This document shows, piece after piece, positions 28,058 to 37,320 of a stretch of DNA of 64,000 bases (position 1 is its first letter; every line of letters begins with the position of its first letter). The translations under genes were made by a program, and so were the position numbers. A model generated the notes under the pieces. It made no database searches. It had not been told where the DNA came from and worked only from the letters and a program-made list of their open reading frames with translations. Location of the stretch: NCBI GenBank assembly GCA_030683155.1, contig JAUXMV010000065.1, forward strand, positions 1-64,000, given 5' to 3'. This DNA is from Bacteroidales bacterium. Its GTDB lineage: Bacteria; Bacteroidota; Bacteroidia; Bacteroidales; F082.

Positions 28058-29233
28058 ATGGAAGTTAATATGTTCCTCGAACCTGTCGATGTCAGTTTAA
28101 TGGACGCCAAAAAAAGACCCGGGCAAGACAGAGTGGCCGAAACCATTCGTGTTTATACTGAAAAAGGTCATTTCCCTGACCTTGAAGGATTGCGCATAGC
28201 TTTGATTGGCGTGCGTGAAGAACGAAATGCAGTAAACAACATGGGATGCAGTGAAGGCTCACAGCATATAAGGAAAGCATTTTACCAACTTTTTAATCAT
28301 TGGCCCCAATTAAAAATTGCTGATCTCGGTGATATACGTGCCGGACACACCATCGATGACACTTATTTTGCTCTTAACCAGGTTTTGGGATCTTTGATCA
28401 GGATGAAAATTATTCCAATCGTGATAGGTGGAAGTCAGGATTTGACCTATGCTCTTTATCAGGCCTACGAAAACATTGGGCAGTTGGTAAACATTGTTTC
28501 GGTTGATCCACTTTTCGATTTGGGTCAGGAGGAGGATGAGTTTACTGCGCAATCATACCTGAGCAGAATAATTATGCATCAGCCAAACTATCTTTTCAAT
28601 TATACCAATCTGGGATATCAAACCTATTATGTTGACCGCATGGCAGTTGATCTGATGAAAAGCTTGTTGTTTGATGTTTATCGCCTTGGTTTTGTAAAGT
28701 CGAGGATGGAAGAAGCTGAGCCTATGGTTAGAAATGCTGATATTCTGAGTTTTGACCTCTCTGCGATAAGAGCTGCCGATGCACCCGGAAACGGAAATGC
28801 CGGACCAAATGGTTTCACTGGCGACGAGGCTTGCCGGATAGCACGTTATGCAGGTCTGAGCGATAAATTGTCAACATTTGGATTGTTTGAATATAATCCG
28901 TCGCTCGATAGAGAAGGCATTGCCGCAGAACTTGCTGCACAGATATTATGGTATTTTATTGATGGAGTTGCCAACCGCACAAATGATATTCCTTCAATAG
29001 GAAACAGTGATTTTTCACGCTACAATGTCCGCATTGAAGGACAAGAAGAGCCTGTTGTTTTTCTGCGAAGCAAAACCACTGACCGCTGGTGGATTGACCT
29101 GAGCTTCGGCCGAACTGACCGTAAAAAGTATGAACGACACCATTATGTGCCTTGTTCAAAAGAAGATTATGATCAGGCGATGAAAGATGAATTGCCTGAC
29201 CGTTGGTGGCAATTTTTTCAAAAACTGATGTAG
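28058..29233 (+). CDS. Arginase-fold protein lacking metal ligands
   Basis: 391 residues with the ureohydrolase (arginase/agmatinase/formiminoglutamase) fold, but three hallmark manganese sites are changed. GGxH is GGSQ (Q127), DAHxD is D150-PLF-D154 (the His becomes Leu152), and SxDxD is SFDLS (D233 kept, the second Asp is S235). D150, D154 and D233 remain, but a binuclear Mn site looks unlikely. Database labels such as formimidoylglutamase would therefore be doubtful. The C-terminus is extended and rich in Trp/Arg. The ATG at 28058 begins MEVNMFLEP; another is at 28070. It is probably its own transcription unit. Confidence 0.75.
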   Translation: MEVNMFLEPVDVSLMDAKKRPGQDRVAETIRVYTEKGHFPDLEGLRIALIGVREERNAVNNMGCSEGSQHIRKAFYQLFNHWPQLKIADLGDIRAGHTIDDTYFALNQVLGSLIRMKIIPIVIGGSQDLTYALYQAYENIGQLVNIVSVDPLFDLGQEEDEFTAQSYLSRIIMHQPNYLFNYTNLGYQTYYVDRMAVDLMKSLLFDVYRLGFVKSRMEEAEPMVRNADILSFDLSAIRAADAPGNGNAGPNGFTGDEACRIARYAGLSDKLSTFGLFEYNPSLDREGIAAELAAQILWYFIDGVANRTNDIPSIGNSDFSRYNVRIEGQEEPVVFLRSKTTDRWWIDLSFGRTDRKKYERHHYVPCSKEDYDQAMKDELPDRWWQFFQKLM

Positions 29234-29252
29234 ACCTTTTAAAACAGTGTTT

Positions 29253-30521
29253 ATGAAAAATATAACTTTGGTTTTAACATTGTTATTGTTCGTTAACAAT
29301 TTGTTTTCTCAATGGGAATTAAAGGCTGATTTATCGTATCAATATCCTCCGCTGACTTTTAATGTGGGCAAAATCTGTTTTACCTCTGCACAAAATGGAT
29401 ATTACTGGCTCACGGCCGGAGGAATACATTATGCCAGTTATGATATTATGCGAACAGTGAATGGTTGGCAAAGTAATACGCTTGTTTATTCTCAAGGAGG
29501 TAACTATAACCAATACTATATAAGAGATATGGTATTCATTAATGATACAATTGGATATAAACTTAGTGGCTATGGTCCTTTTTTAGGGATCGATAAAACT
29601 GTTAATGGAGGCTCGGAATGGACGACGGTTGCCAATAATACCAGCATGTATTTAGGTATTGCACTGTCTTATCCAAGCGAAGATCTTGGTTTTTATCTTC
29701 GCAGCGTTGGGGGGTCTCCTAATTTTCAAGTAGTGGCTTCAGACCATGGCAGTTGTAGCATTATTGATTTCAGTGAAAATTTTGTGAATGCCTCCTATAT
29801 CAATTTTATCAACGATTCGACAGGCTTCCTTTTTTGCAGAGACACGCTACAAAATTATGTTTGCATGAGAACAACTGATGCTGCTGCCACCTGGAACTTT
29901 GTTTTGAGCGATTCGTTGAATAGTTTTTCGGAACTTCATTTCCCAACAGATCAGATCGGATATCTTGCTGCAAATAATGGCCGCGCTTATAAGACAACCG
30001 ATGGAGGCGTCACATGGAATCAATTGACAACTTCCAACAATCGTAAATTGAATTCAGTTTTCTTTTTGGATGAAGATTTTGGTTTTTTTGCCGGCGATAG
30101 TGGTTTAATCCTAAGAACAATTAACGGAGGGCAAAATTGGACAATAGACAGCACCTTTACAAAGGATTCAATTAAAAAAGTCTTTTTTGCTGATTCTCTT
30201 ACCGGATATTTTGCAACCAGCACCAATAAAATATTTAAAACAGGTTTTGTTGGAATACCTGAAAATATTTTGACAGAAGAAAAGACTGAATCGATAATCC
30301 TTTTTCCTAATCCTGCTGATAACTACATCAGTTTAAAAAACAGTCAAAAACTACAAAGAGCTTCAATAAAGATTTTTTCCAACCAGGGTAAAGAAGTTAG
30401 CACGCTGGTTAATTGGGTTTCAGATTCAAAATTGGATATAAGCAAACTTGCATCAGGACTGTATTTTTTGCAAATTTCCACTACCAATAAAGTGTTAACA
30501 GGCAGATTTATAAAAAAATAA
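29253..30521 (+). CDS. T9SS-sorted YCF48/BNR-repeat protein
   Basis: 422 residues with a signal peptide ending near NNLFSQ. The body holds repeats with T-x-(D/N)-G-G-x-x-W motifs (TTDGGVTWNQL, RTINGGQNWTI) typical of sialidase/YCF48-like beta-propellers. The C-terminal 75 or so residues (ILFPNPADNYISL ... LASGLYFLQI ... GRFIKK) form a type A T9SS sorting domain, so the protein should be exported to the cell surface and attached or released. The ATG at 29253 is preferred to an in-frame GTG at 29247. It has no catalytic motif and is probably an adhesin or binding protein. Confidence 0.8.
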   Translation: MKNITLVLTLLLFVNNLFSQWELKADLSYQYPPLTFNVGKICFTSAQNGYYWLTAGGIHYASYDIMRTVNGWQSNTLVYSQGGNYNQYYIRDMVFINDTIGYKLSGYGPFLGIDKTVNGGSEWTTVANNTSMYLGIALSYPSEDLGFYLRSVGGSPNFQVVASDHGSCSIIDFSENFVNASYINFINDSTGFLFCRDTLQNYVCMRTTDAAATWNFVLSDSLNSFSELHFPTDQIGYLAANNGRAYKTTDGGVTWNQLTTSNNRKLNSVFFLDEDFGFFAGDSGLILRTINGGQNWTIDSTFTKDSIKKVFFADSLTGYFATSTNKIFKTGFVGIPENILTEEKTESIILFPNPADNYISLKNSQKLQRASIKIFSNQGKEVSTLVNWVSDSKLDISKLASGLYFLQISTTNKVLTGRFIKK

Positions 30522-30547
30522 AAGAAGATTATAGAGCAAAAAAATGC

Positions 30548-30590
30548 CGATGTTTTCATGGAAGAATTTATATCCTCCAACAAAACATCG
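30548..30590. terminator. Hairpin between convergent genes
   Basis: CGATGTTTT (30548-30556) pairs with AAAACATCG (30582-30590) across a 25-nt loop. It lies between two convergent genes and could serve both, though no long T run follows. Confidence 0.45.
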
Positions 30591-30612
30591 ACATTGTATT
30601 TGATGGTTTACT

Positions 30613-31719
30613 TTATTTCAGTAATTCAGCAACTTTTTCACGTAGTGCTTCTTCCCTTAAGTTTTTCGCGACAATAGTTCCGTTTTCATCAAGAAGAACA
30701 CTGTGCGGAATCGATTGAACACCATAAAGCTTTCCGGCTTCATTTCCCCAGCCCTTTAAGTCTGAAACATGCGTCCATGTTAGCTTGTCTGCCGCGATAG
30801 CTTCCAGCCATTTGTCTTTGTTGGTGTCGAAAGAAACGCCATAAACATCGAATCCTTTGTCTTTGTAATCGTTATAAACAGCAACAATGTTTGGGTTTTC
30901 AACGCGGCAGGGAGCACACCACGATGCCCAAAAGTCGACCAATAATAGTTTAGTACCAACTTTTGATGAAAGCTTGATTGGCTCGTCATTTTGATTTCCT
31001 TGTTCAAAATCCTTGAAAGGCATTCCAACTGCAACACTTTTCAACACAAGAACTCTGTCCATAAGTCCATCGAGATAAGATGAATTCTTTTCAGTATCAA
31101 AATTTACCACCATCGATTCCAGTTCATCAAGCTCAAACTGATATGAGTTGCGAAAAAGGATGTAATGTGAAACGACATCGCTGTTGTTTTGCATGATATA
31201 GTTCACAAGGAATTGTTTTTTTTCTTTTTCAGCTAGTTCATAGGCATCATTGGCCAATGATTTTGCTGTTGTATCACCATCTTCATCTGCAGCGCGATAA
31301 GCCTGATAATGCTGAAAAAGAATTTCATCATATTTATCGAACTCATTCATGAAATCAAGGTATCGCTGATGTGCTGCGCTACCTGTTATCTCTGGTGAAC
31401 GAAGGTTATTAGGATCTACTTTTACAGTGATTTCAGCTGCTTCGGCAAAAAAAGGAACATTGCCACGCACATCCTGCAGGCTCAGAAATAACATTTCCTG
31501 CCCTTGAATTTCACCTGAAAGCTTCACCATGCCAGCTTCAACAAGCGCTGAATCCACTGTTACCCATGCGTCATCCACACGTCGTTGAACTTTCACCTGA
31601 TTTCCGTCAAAATCAGAGATGCTTACAAATACATTGAATTTTTCAGCAGGCTGCTTTTTGTCCGTGCAGGACACAAACGTGAATAGAGCCGCGAAGATTA
31701 TTAAAACAAGATTTTTCAT
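30613..31719 (-). CDS. TlpA-like thiol-disulfide lipoprotein
   Basis: 369 residues from MKNLVLII at 31719 with a lipobox ending FVSC, so it is membrane anchored in the periplasm. The N-terminal half has the beta-sandwich seen in DUF4369 proteins, the middle is helical, and the C-terminal domain is thioredoxin-like with FWASWCAPC (C268, C271) and a cis-proline context SIPHSVL. It should reduce or isomerise disulfides in exported proteins, as in cytochrome c maturation. TAGTTTTG on the minus strand (31754-31761) may be its -7 element. A TTG start six bases upstream is less likely. Confidence 0.85.
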   Translation of the reverse strand: MKNLVLIIFAALFTFVSCTDKKQPAEKFNVFVSISDFDGNQVKVQRRVDDAWVTVDSALVEAGMVKLSGEIQGQEMLFLSLQDVRGNVPFFAEAAEITVKVDPNNLRSPEITGSAAHQRYLDFMNEFDKYDEILFQHYQAYRAADEDGDTTAKSLANDAYELAEKEKKQFLVNYIMQNNSDVVSHYILFRNSYQFELDELESMVVNFDTEKNSSYLDGLMDRVLVLKSVAVGMPFKDFEQGNQNDEPIKLSSKVGTKLLLVDFWASWCAPCRVENPNIVAVYNDYKDKGFDVYGVSFDTNKDKWLEAIAADKLTWTHVSDLKGWGNEAGKLYGVQSIPHSVLLDENGTIVAKNLREEALREKVAELLK

Positions 31720-31826
31720 TTTCAAAAAATTATAAGGTTAACATTGTAAAAAGCAAAACTATCAAATATTGTTTTCATTTTTGGTCGCAGCAAAGTTAAA
31801 TGTTATTCAACAAAAAATGAATGAAA

Positions 31827-32339
31827 CTAACGCTTCTGTTTTTGCAAGAAGAAAAACGAAAGCAGTAAAATGATTATTTGTGAAAACATTACACTAAACA
31901 GTATGCGCATCAAAGTGCCGCCAAACTGCGAAAAACTAAAAGACTCCAGAAAAAAGAGCGCAAAATGATGCATTAAAACAAGGGTTGACGTGTAGCTGAA
32001 CCACCAACGAAGGCCCATCTGAGAGAGACTTGGCATATTTACGTTTTCTGGCTCTTTTGAACCCGTTGCCAGTTCAATCACATAAGGCCGCATAAAAGCC
32101 ATAAAAACGCCTGCTCCGGCATGTAAACCCGGGGTCGACATAAACAAATCCATAACAAGCCCTGTTCCAAAACCGGATAACAGCAACAGCCACCCTGGCA
32201 AACTAAACGGTAGCATCATTACAAAAAGGATATAAACAAAGGGGTTGATATAGCCACCAAGCCGAATGTTGTTAAGTACTAAAACCTGTAAAAGTATCAG
32301 TCCGACAAATCTCAATATGTTGGTCAGAAGGTTACTCAT
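31827..32339 (-). CDS. mreD: MreD rod-shape membrane protein
   Basis: 170 residues with five or so membrane segments (LLTNILRFVGLILLQVLVLNN onward), matching MreD in size and place. It belongs to the elongasome that directs sidewall peptidoglycan synthesis with MreB and MreC. It overlaps mreC by 8 bp, which indicates translational coupling. Penicillin-binding protein 2 and RodA genes, which often follow, are not here. Confidence 0.82.
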   Translation of the reverse strand: MSNLLTNILRFVGLILLQVLVLNNIRLGGYINPFVYILFVMMLPFSLPGWLLLLSGFGTGLVMDLFMSTPGLHAGAGVFMAFMRPYVIELATGSKEPENVNMPSLSQMGLRWWFSYTSTLVLMHHFALFFLESFSFSQFGGTLMRILFSVMFSQIIILLLSFFFLQKQKR

Positions 32340-33150
32340 TGGTTTTTATTTTTGATAATGAATTCAACTCTTCTTTGTGAAAATTTTTCACAACATACAC
32401 ATTGCGCACTTTGTTAAAATCAACAGCAAAGCGTATTCTGGCTGAATTAAGGTTCCCTCTTTCAGATTGTATAAACTCTTCTATTGTACCAACAACAAGG
32501 TTTTCAGGAAACACAAATGAGTGCCCGCTTGTAACGATTGTATCCCCTTTTTGGAGTATCACATGGGTTGGAATATCCACAACTTCCCCAAATCGATAGT
32601 CGCCGCCTTTCCAGTTCAGATTAGCAATCTGATCGTTGTTTTTGAATCTCACGCTGAGTGTAGCATATTTGTGAAGCAGCGACATTGCACTTGCATAGCG
32701 ATCCGAAACACTAATAATGATGCCAACAACTCCTTCAGGGTCGATAATACCCATGTCTTTTGCCACCCCATCTCGCCTGCCTTTGTTGATAATGATATAA
32801 TTATTGCGCAAATGCGTGGTGTTTTTTATCACACGGGCAGGTAAGAAGTCGAATACTACATCTCCAGGCAATGTGTCAGGAGGAAGTATTGATGTTTCCA
32901 TTTGCGCCAATCGGGCTAAAAGTTCAGCATTTTGAGTGCGCAAAAGATCATTGGCGTTTTTAAGCGAGTAGTAGGCTGTTATCGATGAATTAATCTCGTA
33001 TAGGCGCGAGGCAATCTGATTGGTAGTATGGCTCACCGCAGCACGATGGTAGGTGTGGCTGCGGGTCAGCATGATAACCGAAACGATCTCAAGCAACACA
33101 AATAGCAATACGAAATTGTGTTTTTGCAAAAAACGTATCAGGTTATACAT
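32332..33150 (-). CDS. mreC: MreC rod-shape-determining protein
   Basis: 272 residues with an N-terminal membrane anchor (NFVLLFVLLEIVSVIML), a coiled-coil (ANDLLRTQNAELLARLAQME) and a C-terminal beta-barrel region (INKGRRDGVAKDMGIIDPEGVVGII; TSGHSFVFPENLVVGTI). MreC spans the inner membrane and links cytoplasmic MreB to periplasmic cell-wall synthases. The gene follows mreB by 26 bp and overlaps mreD. Confidence 0.9.
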   Translation of the reverse strand: MYNLIRFLQKHNFVLLFVLLEIVSVIMLTRSHTYHRAAVSHTTNQIASRLYEINSSITAYYSLKNANDLLRTQNAELLARLAQMETSILPPDTLPGDVVFDFLPARVIKNTTHLRNNYIIINKGRRDGVAKDMGIIDPEGVVGIIISVSDRYASAMSLLHKYATLSVRFKNNDQIANLNWKGGDYRFGEVVDIPTHVILQKGDTIVTSGHSFVFPENLVVGTIEEFIQSERGNLNSARIRFAVDFNKVRNVYVVKNFHKEELNSLSKIKTNE

Positions 33151-33176
33151 GTTTTACCTGGACTCCTTTCTTGAAT

Positions 33177-34199
33177 CTATTTAATCAGGAACGGGAACTT
33201 ATCAAAATTCTTCAATGCTATGCCTGTTCCGCGCGCTACAGCCCTCAAAGGATCTTCGGCCACATGCACTGGTAATTTTGTTTTCAGCTGAAGTCGTTTA
33301 TCAAGGCCTCGCAAAAGTGAACCACCACCAGCAAGATAAATTCCTGTACGGAAAATATCAGCTGAAAGTTCGGGAGGTGTCATTTCAAGGGCATTAAGCA
33401 CAGCCGCCTCAATCTTTGAGATGCTTTTGTCAAGACAATGTGCAATTTCAGTATAGTTTACTTTTATCTCTTTTGGAATTCCGGTAAGCATATCTCTTCC
33501 ATGCACTGGAAATTCATCCGGTGGGTTGTCAATCTGTGGAAGTGCTGCACCAACCTCAATCTTGATGCGTTCAGCGGTACGTTCGCCGATGTTGATATTG
33601 TGCTGCTTGCGCATATATTCTTCAATATCAGCATTGAAGTCGTCGCCGGCAATACGGATAGATTTATTGTTTACGATACCGCCAAGAGCAATTACAGCAA
33701 TTTCGCTCGTGCCACCACCAATATCAATAATCATATTTCCGGTGGGTTCAAGCACATCGATGCCAATACCGATTGCGGCGGCCATAGGCTCGTGAATCAA
33801 ACGGACTTCTTTAGCGCCGGCTTGCTCAGCAGAATCTTTAACGGCTCTCTCTTCTACTTCGGTAATACCTGATGGGATACAAATAACCATTTTCAATGCC
33901 GGAGGAAAAAATCGGTTTTTGATGCCAATCATTTTGATCATCTCGCGCATCATATGCTCGGCAGCCTGAAAATCGGCAATAACGCCATCACGAAGTGGAC
34001 GGATTGTTTTGATGTTTTCGTGTGTTTTACCATGCATCATCATGGCTTTTTTTCCAACAGCGATTATGCGGCCGGTGTTGCGCTCTATGGCAATAATTGA
34101 AGGCTCGTCGACAACCACTTTATCATTATAAATGATGATGGTGTTGGCCGTCCCGAGGTCAATTGCGATTTCTTTGTTGAGGAATGAGAATAGACCCAT
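33177..34199 (-). CDS. mreB: MreB actin-like cell-shape protein
   Basis: 340 residues with the actin-family ATPase fold: phosphate 1 IDLGTANTIIIY, connecting motifs, phosphate 2 IDIGGGTSEIAVI, and adenosine motif LAGGGSLLRGLD. A hydrophobic N-terminal turn (MGLFSFLNKEIAI) would bind the membrane. MreB filaments orient cell-wall synthesis and imply a rod-shaped cell. It lies 24 bp after purH and upstream of mreC. Confidence 0.96.
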   Translation of the reverse strand: MGLFSFLNKEIAIDLGTANTIIIYNDKVVVDEPSIIAIERNTGRIIAVGKKAMMMHGKTHENIKTIRPLRDGVIADFQAAEHMMREMIKMIGIKNRFFPPALKMVICIPSGITEVEERAVKDSAEQAGAKEVRLIHEPMAAAIGIGIDVLEPTGNMIIDIGGGTSEIAVIALGGIVNNKSIRIAGDDFNADIEEYMRKQHNINIGERTAERIKIEVGAALPQIDNPPDEFPVHGRDMLTGIPKEIKVNYTEIAHCLDKSISKIEAAVLNALEMTPPELSADIFRTGIYLAGGGSLLRGLDKRLQLKTKLPVHVAEDPLRAVARGTGIALKNFDKFPFLIK

Positions 34200-34223
34200 A
34201 TCTTTAATTGTGTTATTTCTGCT

Positions 34224-35735
34224 TTAATGCCTGAAATGCCTTGTTCCTGTAAAAATCATACTCATGTTGGCTTCATCACAGAAGTCTATTGTATCCTGGT
34301 CTCTCACAGAGCCTCCAGGTTGGATAACTGCGCTGATGCCTGCGTTGGCAGCAACCTCTACCGAGTCAGCAAAAGGGAAGAAAGCATCTGAAGCCATTAC
34401 GGCACCCTGCAAATTGAAGCCAAATTCTGCTGCCTTTGCAATCGCCTGTTTCAGTGCGTCTATCCTTGATGTCTGACCAATACCACTAGCCACCAATTGT
34501 TTATTTTTTACCAAAACAATTGCATTGGAGCGGGTATGTTTCACAATTTTGTTCGCAAAAATAAGATCATTAATCTCATTTTCTGTTGGACTCAAGCGGG
34601 TCACAAGTTTGAAATCTACAGCCTTTTCAGTATGTAAATCCCTTTCCTGCTCCAGAAATCCATTGAGAATTGTTCTGATTTGCTTAGCTGGAAACATTCC
34701 TGCCCTTCTGCGCAAAATTATTCTATTTTTTCGAGAACTGAGCAGTTTCAGTGCATTTTCTTCAAAATCAGGTGCAATGATCAATTCGAAGAACAGCTTG
34801 TTTACCATTTCGGCTGTTTCAAAATCAATGTTTGTATTGCTGATGAGCACCCCGCCGAAAGCCGAAACAGGATCGCCTGCCAAAGCGGCCTCCCAGGCAT
34901 CCGAAATACTTTCTCTGCTGGCTAGTCCGCAGGCGTTGTTGTGTTTCAGTATAGCGAAAGTTGGCTCGTCAAATTCACCCATAAGATTCAGCCCGGCATC
35001 AAGATCCAACAGGTTGTTATAGGACAATTCTTTACCATGCAGTTGCTCAAAAACCTGCGAAAGATCACCGTGAAAAACGCCTTTTTGATGAGGGTTTTCT
35101 CCATAACGGAGTGTTTGCTTATGGTTGCTGCTGATACGTAAATTTTTATCGCTTTCATTGAACCAGTTGTATATCGCTGAATCATAGTGTGAGCTCACGC
35201 CAAAGGCATAAGCGGCAAACCGTTGTCTGTCGCTGAGACTCGTGGCACATTGCTGGTTCTTCAGCAGCTCAGACAATTCGCTATAATTGCTTGATGAAGC
35301 AACGATAAGGACTTCTTCAAAGTTTTTGGCTCCTGCACGAATGAGAGAAATCCCGCCAATATCAATCTTTTCGATGATCTCGTCCTTGTTATCTGTTTTT
35401 GCGACAGTTTCTTCAAAGGGGTAAAGATCAACAATCACTAAATCGAAAGCAGGGATATCGTATTCAAGCATTTCTTTCTGATCACTTTCGAGGCTTGTTC
35501 TTCCCAAAATTCCTCCAAGCACTTTTGGGTGTAGTGTTTTTACCCTTCCTCCAAGAATAGATGGATATCCGGTAAGTGATTCAACCTTTTCAACCGGACA
35601 TCCAAGCTGGTTGATAAAGTCGAATGTGCCGCCGGTTGAGTAAATTTTTACTTTATTTTGTTGCAAGTATGCAACAATTTCGTCTAGCCCTTGTTTGTAA
35701 AAGACAGAAATTAAGGCAGTTTGAATCTTTTTCAA
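34224..35735 (-). CDS. purH: Bifunctional PurH (AICAR transformylase/IMP cyclohydrolase)
   Basis: 503 residues catalysing the last two steps of IMP synthesis. The N-terminal MGS-like cyclohydrolase domain has STGGT, GGRVKTLHPKVLGGIL and the DLYPFEETV segment. The C-terminal AICAR formyltransferase domain has RYGENPHQKGVF, LKHNNACGLA and SDAFFPFADSVEVAA. The gene heads an operon purH-mreB-mreC-mreD, a common Bacteroidota arrangement. Confidence 0.95.
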   Translation of the reverse strand: MKKIQTALISVFYKQGLDEIVAYLQQNKVKIYSTGGTFDFINQLGCPVEKVESLTGYPSILGGRVKTLHPKVLGGILGRTSLESDQKEMLEYDIPAFDLVIVDLYPFEETVAKTDNKDEIIEKIDIGGISLIRAGAKNFEEVLIVASSSNYSELSELLKNQQCATSLSDRQRFAAYAFGVSSHYDSAIYNWFNESDKNLRISSNHKQTLRYGENPHQKGVFHGDLSQVFEQLHGKELSYNNLLDLDAGLNLMGEFDEPTFAILKHNNACGLASRESISDAWEAALAGDPVSAFGGVLISNTNIDFETAEMVNKLFFELIIAPDFEENALKLLSSRKNRIILRRRAGMFPAKQIRTILNGFLEQERDLHTEKAVDFKLVTRLSPTENEINDLIFANKIVKHTRSNAIVLVKNKQLVASGIGQTSRIDALKQAIAKAAEFGFNLQGAVMASDAFFPFADSVEVAANAGISAVIQPGGSVRDQDTIDFCDEANMSMIFTGTRHFRH

Positions 35736-35856
35736 AACGTTGATTTATAAGGTGAATGAATTTGCAAGATTATTAAAAAAGGACATGTGCTGCAATTAAA
35801 ATTATGTTTAATTCGATGATTGATTACTTTTACATTGAAAAATACATTTTACAGAC

Positions 35857-37104
35857 ATGTTATTAATTGTACGACTTATCAGTGAGAGTTTCCGCTTTGC
35901 AGTGGTTGCTCTTTTTGTGAACAAGGTGAGGACTATTTTGTCGTTGCTTGGCATCACCATCGGAATTTTTTCGATTATATCGGTATTTTCAGTTTTTGAC
36001 AGCCTTGAAAAAGCAATCAGAGATGATATTAACTCGCTTGGCGATAATGTTTTATTTATTCAGAAATGGCCTTGGATGGCTGGAGGCTCTGATTATCCAT
36101 GGTGGAAATACTGGCAACGTCCTGAAGCATCGCTAAATGAGATGCAAGAGCTTGAAAAGCGCAGTAATGCTGCTCAGGCATTTGCTTTTATGGTGGGAAC
36201 AAACAGAAATATTTCCTTCAACACGATCTCCATCGACAATGTTTCAATCAACGCCGTTTCGCACGATTATGTTGATGTGATGCCTTTTGACCTTGAAGCA
36301 GGGAGGTACTTCACGCCATTGGAATCACAATCTGGTCGAAATGTAATTATCATTGGTGCCGAAGTGGCTGAGGCATTGTTTCCTAACACAGATCCGATTG
36401 GGAAAACGCTTAAGGTTTTTGGCTTGAGAATGGATGTTATTGGACTGATGAAAAAGCAGGGAGAGAATATTTTTGGCAATTCAAATGATAAATCTGCAAT
36501 AATTCCGATCAATTTTGCCCGTAATGTAATCGATATCCGTGACAGGGGAACCTCAATAGTTGTAAAAGCCAAACCTGGTGTAAACAACGAAGAGCTGCTT
36601 GATGAACTTACTGGTATTATGCGATCCATCAGAAAAATAAAACCTTCAGGGGAGGATAATTTTGCCATAAACCAGATGGACATTATCAATAAATCTTTCG
36701 ATCAGCTTTTTGGTGTGATTGCTATTGTTGGTTGGATTATCGGAGGTTTTTCCCTTCTTGTGGGAGGTTTTGGAATTGCCAATATCATGTTTGTTTCGGT
36801 GAAGGAGCGCACAAGTCAAATCGGAATCCAAAAATCCCTTGGGGCCAAAAATTATTTCATCTTGCTCCAGTTTCTCGTTGAGGCAGTTTTTCTCTCAATT
36901 ATGGGTGGTATTGTAGGGCTTCTTATCGTGCTGACAATGAGTGTAATGGTTAGCAATTTTACAAGTTTTACATTGGTGCTGTCATTACAAAACATTTTGC
37001 TTGGGTTAATTGTTTCCGGTTTAATTGGATTGATATCTGGCTTTATTCCGGCATGGACAGCTTCCCGGCTTGATCCGGTGGAGGCAATGCGCTCAGGTTT
37101 TTAA
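35857..37104 (+). CDS. ABC transporter permease, MacB/FtsX type
   Basis: 415 residues with one N-terminal membrane helix (VRTILSLLGITIGIFSIISVFSVF), a large periplasmic MacB core-like domain, and three C-terminal helices (about 285-395) ending in SRLDPVEAMR, the family's typical tail. Such permeases work with a separate ATPase in mechanotransmission or export of peptides or lipoproteins. No ATPase gene is adjacent, so the partner is elsewhere. It is divergent from purH. A weak TACTTTTA (35825-35832) may be part of the promoter. Confidence 0.87.
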   Translation: MLLIVRLISESFRFAVVALFVNKVRTILSLLGITIGIFSIISVFSVFDSLEKAIRDDINSLGDNVLFIQKWPWMAGGSDYPWWKYWQRPEASLNEMQELEKRSNAAQAFAFMVGTNRNISFNTISIDNVSINAVSHDYVDVMPFDLEAGRYFTPLESQSGRNVIIIGAEVAEALFPNTDPIGKTLKVFGLRMDVIGLMKKQGENIFGNSNDKSAIIPINFARNVIDIRDRGTSIVVKAKPGVNNEELLDELTGIMRSIRKIKPSGEDNFAINQMDIINKSFDQLFGVIAIVGWIIGGFSLLVGGFGIANIMFVSVKERTSQIGIQKSLGAKNYFILLQFLVEAVFLSIMGGIVGLLIVLTMSVMVSNFTSFTLVLSLQNILLGLIVSGLIGLISGFIPAWTASRLDPVEAMRSGF

Positions 37105-37272
37105 TCCTGACAAGCTGAGATTCCTTTCGAGCATCAGAAATTCTTTAATGAGATTGAGTTTTCTTTAAAGAGAATTAGGCTGTCTTTAAGAAGAAAATAG
37201 CTTTTCGCTAATGTCGTAAATAACTGTATATCAACACTATGTAAATTAGCTTTGACATACAGAAAAAACCTG

Positions 37273-37301
37273 TTGAATTGCGGAGTTTATTTTTATCTTT
37301 A
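37273..37301 (+). promoter_or_regulatory. Putative recJ promoter
   Basis: TTGA (37273-37276), a 17-nt spacer and TATCTTTA (37294-37301) are close to the Bacteroidota consensus. They place the transcript start just before the ATG at 37321 and argue against a start at 37252. Confidence 0.45.
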
Positions 37302-37320
37302 CAAATTAAACAAGAAGTTG

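Noticed and set aside
28058-29233. Formimidoylglutamase (hutG) or arginase
   Set aside because: The fold matches but three metal ligands are replaced, so an enzyme name is not supported.
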